A model generated the notes under the pieces. The model was given only the letters and a program-made list of their open reading frames with translations, was not told where the DNA came from and made no database searches. DNA of 64,000 bases, taken from NCBI RefSeq assembly GCF_001953885.1, contig NZ_MQUS01000006.1, forward strand, positions 62,001-126,000, given 5' to 3'. The stretch is from Streptomyces sp. IMTB 2501. GTDB lineage: Bacteria; Actinomycetota; Actinomycetes; Streptomycetales; Streptomycetaceae. This document shows, piece after piece, positions 59,823 through 64,000 of this stretch; the first letter of the stretch is position 1; each line of letters begins with the position of its first letter. A program made the translations under genes and the position numbers.

Positions 59823-60022
59823 TTCGCCTGCCCCTTCCCGGCGCTCACGTGCAGTTCTCGGGTCCGCGACGAGATGAATCCTGACCGACCCGAGCGAACA
59901 GGATCCGGGATCCTGGACATCCGGATCAGGTTGCGTTTCGCCACGACCATCGAGTCGTGGAAGGAGCGGCTGAGGGGGTTGCCCGGCGGTGCCACCCGCA
60001 CGGCTTCGGTGACGGTGGTCAT
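59819..60022 (-). pseudogene. Host ABC permease gene, 5' part fused to an element-derived tail
   Basis: The original start of the host permease: 39 residues up to Arg-Met-Ser-Arg-Ile-Pro from 60022 (ATGA overlap with the ATPase stop), then 28 residues encoded by the element (Asp-Pro-Val-Arg-Ser to Gly-Gln-Ala-Lys). The stop at 59821-59819 overlaps the GTG of the replacement permease. The product has no membrane helix and probably no function; its role is to carry ribosomes from the ATPase gene to the replacement gene. Confidence 0.88.
59890..59920. other. Attachment site attL (permease-start side)
   Basis: Junction of element and host at about 59904-59905. The joined sequence happens to form a palindrome, CAGGATCC-G-GGATCCTG (59899-59915), of which the right arm is host and the left arm element. 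The host permease frame passes through it without a shift. Confidence 0.78.
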
Positions 60023-61002
60023 TTCACGGCCTCCTTGCCGTTCGCCTCGTCCTGGTCGGCGGTCTCGGCCATGTGTCCCGTCAGTGACAGGAAGACGTCG
60101 TCGAGGGTCGGGCGGCGCAGCCCGATGTCGTCTATCTCGATCCCTCGGGTGTCCAGCTCGCGGATGATCTCGGCGAGCAGCTTGGCGCCGCCGGTGACGG
60201 GGACCGTGAGCTTGCGGGTGTGCTCCTCGACCGTGACCTCGCCCTTGCCGAAGCCGCGCAGCACCTCGGCGGCGCTCGCGATGTGGTCGCGCTCGTGCAC
60301 CACGACCTCGACGCGCTCGCCGCCGGTGCGGGCCTTGAGCTGGTCGGAGGTGCCCTTGGCGATGACCCGGCCGTGGTCGACCACCGCGATGTCGTGGGCG
60401 AGGTGGTCGGCCTCCTCCAGGTACTGGGTGGTGAGCAGCAGGGTCGTACCGCCGGAGACGAGCTGTTTGATGACCTCCCAGAGCTGCTGGCGGTTGCGCG
60501 GGTCGAGGCCGGTCGTCGGCTCGTCCATGAACATCACCGGCGGCGAGACCACGAGGGCCGCGGCGAGGTCGAGCCGGCGGCGCATTCCTCCGGAGTAGGT
60601 CTTGGCGGGGCGGTCGGCGGCGTCCGCGAGGTTGAACTGCTCCAGCAGTTCCGCCGCGCGCGCCTTGGCCGCCTTGCCCCTCATCTGGTACAGCTGCCCG
60701 ACCATCTGCAGGTTCTCCCGGCCGGTCAGATACTCGTCGACCGCCGCGAACTGGCCGGACAGGCCGATGGAGCGGCGTACGGCGTCGGGGTGCTTCAGCA
60801 CGTCCACGCCCGCCACGACCGCCTTGCCGCTGTCGGGGCGCAGCAGGGTCGTCAGGCAGCGGACGGCCGTCGTCTTGCCGGCGCCGTTCGGCCCCAGCAG
60901 GCCGAGGACTGTGCCCTCGGGCACGTCCAGGTCTACGCCGTCGAGAGCCCTTACGTCGCCGAAGGTCTTCACCAGGCCTTCGGCATGGATGGCGCCTGGC
61001 AT
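60019..61002 (-). CDS. DrrA-type ABC exporter ATPase
   Basis: A 327-residue ABC ATPase. Walker A Gly-Pro-Asn-Gly-Ala-Gly-Lys-Thr-Thr (about 37-45), signature Tyr-Ser-Gly-Gly-Met-Arg-Arg-Arg (about 136), Walker B Val-Met-Phe-Met-Asp-Glu-Pro (about 156) and the switch His region are present. The DrrA-type C-terminal domain (Leu-Asp-Asp-Val-Phe-Leu near 300) is typical of daunorubicin-type exporters. The ATG at 61002 has GGAG six bases upstream, better than the GTG at 61014. It was the partner of the split permease and now must work with the element-borne copy. A palindrome at 61137-61154 marks the promoter. Confidence 0.94.
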   Translation of the reverse strand: MPGAIHAEGLVKTFGDVRALDGVDLDVPEGTVLGLLGPNGAGKTTAVRCLTTLLRPDSGKAVVAGVDVLKHPDAVRRSIGLSGQFAAVDEYLTGRENLQMVGQLYQMRGKAAKARAAELLEQFNLADAADRPAKTYSGGMRRRLDLAAALVVSPPVMFMDEPTTGLDPRNRQQLWEVIKQLVSGGTTLLLTTQYLEEADHLAHDIAVVDHGRVIAKGTSDQLKARTGGERVEVVVHERDHIASAAEVLRGFGKGEVTVEEHTRKLTVPVTGGAKLLAEIIRELDTRGIEIDDIGLRRPTLDDVFLSLTGHMAETADQDEANGKEAVK

Positions 61003-61136
61003 GTCTGTCTCCACGTCATCGGGGATGCATTCGGAAAGGCTAGGTTTGCGCGTTCGGATACGCCTGCGATTTTTCGCGGACGTACGGGCGTACGGACCTG
61101 CGGGCGGCGAGTCCGCGACCCATCACAACACACCAT

Positions 61137-61154
61137 AACGCGATGTATCGCGTT
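61137..61154. promoter_or_regulatory. Palindromic operator of the ABC exporter operon
   Basis: AACGCGAT-GT-ATCGCGTT has perfect 8-bp arms with a 2-base centre, 135 bases upstream of the ATPase start. A TetR- or PadR-type site is likely, but no such regulator is encoded next to it. Confidence 0.75.
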
Positions 61155-61199
61155 TCTCAATGGGCTTCACCCGTACTGGTGGCGAAGGGGCTTCCGGCC

Positions 61200-62429
61200 T
61201 CAGTCGATGACCGTGTAACCCGCGTCCCGCAGGGCCTGGCCGACCTCGACGCAGTGCGCCGGACCCTTCGTCTCCAGGTGCAGCTCCACCTCCGCCTCCG
61301 TGAGCCCGAGCCGGGGGTCGGTTCGTACGTGGCTCACGTCGAGGACATTAGCGTCGACCACTGACAACACCCCGAGCAGTGTGGCGAGGGCGCCCGGGCG
61401 GTCCGTCAGCCGGAGCCGAACGGCCAGGTAGCGGCCCTGCGCGGCCATGCCGTGCCGCAGCACACGCTCCATCAGCACCGGGTCCACGTTCCCACCGGAG
61501 AGCACCGCGACGACCGGGCCCTCGAAGGCGTCCGGCGCGGCCATCAGCGCCGCGACCGGGCTCGCCCCGGCCGGCTCCACGACCAGCTTGGCCCGCTCCA
61601 GGCACAGCAGCAGCGCAGCCGACAGCTGGTCCTCGCTGACGGTGCGCACCTCGTCGACCAGCTCGCTGATGATCCCGAACGGCACCAGCCCCGGCCGCCC
61701 CACCTTGATGCCGTCGGCCATCGTCGCCGGGTTCTCCACCGACACCGGGTGCCCGGCGGCCAGCGAGGGCGGGTAGGCCGCCGCGCCCTCCGCCTGCACG
61801 CCGACGATCCTGACGTCCGGCCGGATCGCCTTGACCGCCACCGCGATCCCGGCCGCGAGCCCGCCGCCGCCGATACCGACGACGATCGTGCGCACCTGCG
61901 GGCACTGCTCCAGGATCTCCAGGCCGACCGTGCCCTGACCGGCGATGATGTCGGGATGGTCGAAGGGGTGGATGAACACCGCGCCGGTCTCGGCCGCGTA
62001 CTCCTCGGCGGCGGCCAGCGTCTCGTCGACCACCTGGCCGTGCAGGCGCACCTCGGCGCCGTAGTCCCGGGTCGCGCTAATCTTTGGCAGCGGGGCACCC
62101 TTCGGCATGAACACGGTGGAGTGCACGCCGAGCAGCGAGGAGGCCAGTGCCACGCCCTGCGCGTGGTTCCCGGCGCTCGCGGCCACCACGCCGGCCGCCC
62201 GCTCCTCCGGCAGCAGTCCGGCGATCCGCACATAGGCGCCGCGCAGCTTGAACGAGCCGGTCCGCTGGAGGTTCTCGCACTTCAGCTGCACCGGTGCGCC
62301 GATCAGCTGGGACAGGTGCCGACTGCCCTCCATCGCGGTCACCCGCGCCACGCCCAAGAGCATCTTCTGGGCTCCGCGCACATCGTCGAGAGTGACGGAA
62401 CGCAAGGAGTCAGTCGTGCCGTAGCTCAT
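61200..62429 (-). CDS. ilvA: Threonine ammonia-lyase (threonine dehydratase)
   Basis: A 409-residue PLP enzyme with an ACT-type C-terminus. The PLP lysine lies in Thr-Gly-Ser-Phe-Lys-Leu-Arg-Gly-Ala (about residue 61) and the phosphate-binding loop is Gly-Ile-Gly-Gly-Gly-Gly-Leu (about 182). Ser-Ala-Gly-Asn-His-Ala-Gln-Gly is near 84. Residues 330-409 form one ACT-like domain. It deaminates threonine to 2-oxobutyrate for isoleucine synthesis or catabolism. The ATG at 62429 begins the core; the frame is open upstream without a ribosome site. It is divergent from the MarR gene. Confidence 0.95.
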   Translation of the reverse strand: MSYGTTDSLRSVTLDDVRGAQKMLLGVARVTAMEGSRHLSQLIGAPVQLKCENLQRTGSFKLRGAYVRIAGLLPEERAAGVVAASAGNHAQGVALASSLLGVHSTVFMPKGAPLPKISATRDYGAEVRLHGQVVDETLAAAEEYAAETGAVFIHPFDHPDIIAGQGTVGLEILEQCPQVRTIVVGIGGGGLAAGIAVAVKAIRPDVRIVGVQAEGAAAYPPSLAAGHPVSVENPATMADGIKVGRPGLVPFGIISELVDEVRTVSEDQLSAALLLCLERAKLVVEPAGASPVAALMAAPDAFEGPVVAVLSGGNVDPVLMERVLRHGMAAQGRYLAVRLRLTDRPGALATLLGVLSVVDANVLDVSHVRTDPRLGLTEAEVELHLETKGPAHCVEVGQALRDAGYTVID

Positions 62430-62573
62430 GACTCCAGCATCGCAGTTCACGGTCGTGCATGACTTGTGTGACCAAGCTCCGAGACCGGTTTGCGCAGCGC
62501 CGGTACGGCCCGCCGCCGGGCCGCGTACCCTGTCCCCCAACCCAGCAGCCCTTCATGAAGCGAGCCTCCGGCC

Positions 62574-63098
62574 ATGCCCACAACACCTGAAATGTCGATG
62601 GACATGACGACCGTCGGTGACACCGGTCTTCTCGACACCCTCCAGCACGAGGTGGCGGTGTTCGCCCGCCGTGCCGAACAGACCCGGCTCGGGGGTGTCG
62701 GGCACGTGCGCAACTCCATGGACCGGGCGGCCTATCTGCTGCTCAACCGCCTCGACAAGGAAGGCCCGATGGGCGTCAAGGCGCTCGCCGCGAGCATGGG
62801 CATCGACTCCTCCACGGTCACCCGTCAGGTGGCTCCGCTGGTCGACACCGGGCTCGTCAAGCGCACCTCGCACCCCGAGGACGGGCGTGCGGTGGTCCTT
62901 CAGCTGTCCCCGCGCGGGGTGGCCCGGCTGGAGGAGGTGCGCTCCTCCCGGCGTCAGCTGATGGCCGAGCTGACGCAGGACTGGGCGCCGGAGGAGCGCG
63001 AGCAGTTCTGCACGCTCCTGACCCGCTTCAACCGCGCGCTGTCCGCCCGGATGACGGTGCAGGGGCCCACGCCGGCGGACCAGCCGCCGGCGTCCTGA
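62574..63098 (+). CDS. MarR-family regulator
   Basis: A 174-residue MarR protein. The winged helix spans about residues 45-120: Gly-Val-Lys-Ala-Leu-Ala-Ala-Ser-Met-Gly-Ile-Asp, Ser-Ser-Thr-Val-Thr-Arg-Gln-Val, and the wing Pro-Glu-Asp-Gly-Arg. Helices at both ends form the dimer. Start sites at Met-7, Met-9 or Met-11 are possible; the first ATG lies after GCGAGCC. Divergent from ilvA. Its targets are unknown. Confidence 0.92.
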   Translation: MPTTPEMSMDMTTVGDTGLLDTLQHEVAVFARRAEQTRLGGVGHVRNSMDRAAYLLLNRLDKEGPMGVKALAASMGIDSSTVTRQVAPLVDTGLVKRTSHPEDGRAVVLQLSPRGVARLEEVRSSRRQLMAELTQDWAPEEREQFCTLLTRFNRALSARMTVQGPTPADQPPAS

Positions 63099-63201
63099 GC
63101 CGCGAGCGCCCACCACAGGCGTAGCCCTCGCGCGCACCGGTCGGTCCCGGAGTCTTGACCCCGGCGCCGCCCTGGCCTCATATGAGACCGGGTCCTGTGT
63201 C

Positions 63202-63225
63202 GTACGGGGTTCACCTGTCCCGTAC
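63202..63225. promoter_or_regulatory. Inverted repeat upstream of sigma-like gene
   Basis: GTACGGG (63202-63208) and CCCGTAC (63219-63225) form a perfect 7-bp inverted repeat with a 10-base centre, 30 bases upstream of the sigma-like GTG. It may be an operator or a weak hairpin. Confidence 0.45.
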
Positions 63226-63254
63226 CGGGCAGGGCTCCTCCAGGGGGAGGCGCG

Positions 63255-63758
63255 GTGCGTGATCGGCAGGTGGCCCGAGGTACCCGCCGGGCCCGGGAGT
63301 TCGAGGCGTTCGTCGCGGGCGCGGCCGGGCGACTGCTGCACGCCGCCACTCTGCTCACGGCGGAGGCGCCGAACGCCAACCCGCGCGCGCGGCGCCTGCT
63401 GACACTCGCGCTCGCCCACACCTATGCGCGCTGGGACCGGCTGCACGGCGAGGACCCGTACGACTGCGCCCGCCAGCACCTCGCCACACGCTTCGCACGC
63501 GCGGTCTGGCACCAGTACGTCGCCTTCGGCCGCGCCCGCCCGGATCCACGCAGCCCGCTCGCCGCGCTCACCCCGCAGGAACGGCTGATCCTCGTACTGC
63601 GCCTCTACGAAGGCGTCGCCGAAGAGCAGGCAGCGGCTCTGCTGGGCCTGCCGGCGGAACGCGTTCACACCGTGTGCGACCGCGCGACAGCCAACCTGCT
63701 CCATCCGGCCCGCCCGGCCGCCCCGCGAGCGGCGGGGCCGAAGGTGGCGCCGTCGTGA
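63255..63758 (+). CDS. Sigma-factor-like protein (region 2/4 type)
   Basis: A 167-residue protein resembling ECF-type sigma proteins. The N-terminal half shows a region-2-like helix set (Arg-Glu-Phe-Glu-Ala-Phe-Val, Ala-Thr-Leu-Leu-Thr-Ala). The C-terminal half has region 4: Leu-Thr-Pro-Gln-Glu-Arg-Leu-Ile-Leu-Val-Leu-Arg-Leu (about 108) and Glu-Glu-Gln-Ala-Ala-Ala-Leu-Leu-Gly (about 126). It is shorter than usual and region 2 is divergent, so it may be a regulatory paralogue. The GTG at 63255 follows GGGGGAGGCGCG. A downstream gene begins 97 bases later and may be its partner. Confidence 0.85.
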   Translation: MRDRQVARGTRRAREFEAFVAGAAGRLLHAATLLTAEAPNANPRARRLLTLALAHTYARWDRLHGEDPYDCARQHLATRFARAVWHQYVAFGRARPDPRSPLAALTPQERLILVLRLYEGVAEEQAAALLGLPAERVHTVCDRATANLLHPARPAAPRAAGPKVAPS

Positions 63759-63854
63759 GCGAGCCGGGGCCGTGAGGGGGTCAGGTGCGGCTCAGAGCGT
63801 GTACGGCCCTCGGGGCACGGCAATGGCAGGTCCTCGGCGCTTGAGGAGGTCGCG

Positions 63855-64000
63855 GTGAACCGGACCGAGCGGGAAGCTGCCGCGCGGCGGATCATGGAGC
63901 AGACCCCGGCGGCGGTACCGCCGGACCTGTGCGCCGAGGCGGTGCGCCGAGGCGAGCGCCTGCTGCGGCGCAGGCTGCTCGTCCGCCGGGTGCTGTGGCT
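63855..64000 (+). CDS. Start of a hypothetical membrane-associated protein (cut by window edge)
   Basis: A GTG at 63855 with GAGGAGGTCGCG upstream opens a frame of 48 codons to the window end. The visible part is basic and helical (Arg-Arg-Ile-Met-Glu-Gln, Glu-Ala-Val-Arg-Arg-Gly, then Leu-Leu-Arg-Arg-Arg-Leu-Leu-Val-Arg), consistent with a cytoplasmic N-terminus before a membrane helix. It follows the sigma-like gene and could encode its anti-sigma or partner protein, but not enough is present to tell. Confidence 0.65.
   Translation, partial: MNRTEREAAARRIMEQTPAAVPPDLCAEAVRRGERLLRRRLLVRRVLW

Larger units (their letters stand above)
55527..59905. mobile_element. 4.38-kb integrated element with serine integrase and permease rescue gene
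   Basis: Bounded by the two split halves of the host permease gene. From left to right it holds a large serine integrase (55520-57508), a remnant replication gene (57778-58750), a remnant XRE gene (58740-58853), a terminator (58983-59007), and a full permease gene (59022-59822), all on the minus strand, the same as the host operon. Rep and XRE remnants point to descent from an actinomycete integrative and conjugative element (AICE); transfer (FtsK-like), excisionase and regulator genes are gone. No excisionase was seen, so it may be fixed. The permease it carries is about 80% identical in protein to the gene it splits. Confidence 0.88.

Overview
This is a Streptomyces chromosome fragment. It shows very high GC, GTG/TTG starts, 4-base ATGA/GTGA gene overlaps, mycothiol metabolism (mca), GTP-type PEP carboxykinase, DasR-type chitinase control and TTA codons confined to accessory genes. 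The order mca, DUF4307, greA, ABC transporter, ilvA is a core Streptomyces block. No tRNA, rRNA or CRISPR was seen.

Region 0.1-12.2 kb: a Flp/Tad pilus operon on the minus strand (zinc-ribbon protein, CpaB, CpaE/TadZ, two TadE-like pseudopilins, TadA, TadB, TadC, a NarL-type sensor kinase and regulator, Flp pilin, TadG-like protein, lipoprotein, OmpA-like protein). DUF192 and DUF3224 genes converge on it. 12.2-17 kb: a DasR-controlled GH18 chitinase, an epoxide hydrolase divergent from a CGNR regulator with paired operators, and a hypothetical gene. 17-24 kb: a D-amino-acid/gluconate-type catabolic locus (KDG kinase, IclR regulator, RidA, GntP permease, divergent from a PLP D-amino-acid deaminase and a D-aminoacylase). 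24-34 kb: secreted serine protease, aminotransferase, PEP carboxykinase, hemolysin-III protein, an MFS/TetR efflux pair under nested palindromes, and a Mut7-C protein.

Region 34-41 kb: four overlapping genes for a cell-surface glycan: processive GT2, GT39-like transferase, DPM/GtrA transferase, and a secreted radical-copper oxidase with an added carbohydrate-binding domain and Excalibur tail. 41-43 kb: a thioredoxin-domain (DUF255) gene split by a 20-bp insertion exactly in its CxxC motif. 43-47.6 kb: a decayed StrR-type regulator, then an MFS gene and a TPR regulator, both with TTA codons, and a second-type MurB; possibly the remnant of a specialised-metabolism or resistance island. 47.7-52.4 kb: an ArsR-like regulator, a membrane protein with a Lys-Pro-Gly-Thr repeat, and a STAND-TPR ATPase.

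Region 52.4-64 kb: the core block is interrupted by a 4.38-kb integrated element (about 55527-59905). A large serine integrase has inserted the element into the permease gene of a DrrA/B-type ABC exporter. The element retains only the integrase, wrecks of a Rep and an XRE gene, and a complete replacement copy of the permease it destroyed. The replacement starts on a GTGA overlap at the end of the truncated host reading frame, so it inherits host translation. Its DNA is recoded, with rare codons, exactly over the 48 bp matching the attachment site, which should stop the integrase attacking the cargo. This insertion-plus-rescue arrangement is the main discovery candidate of the window.
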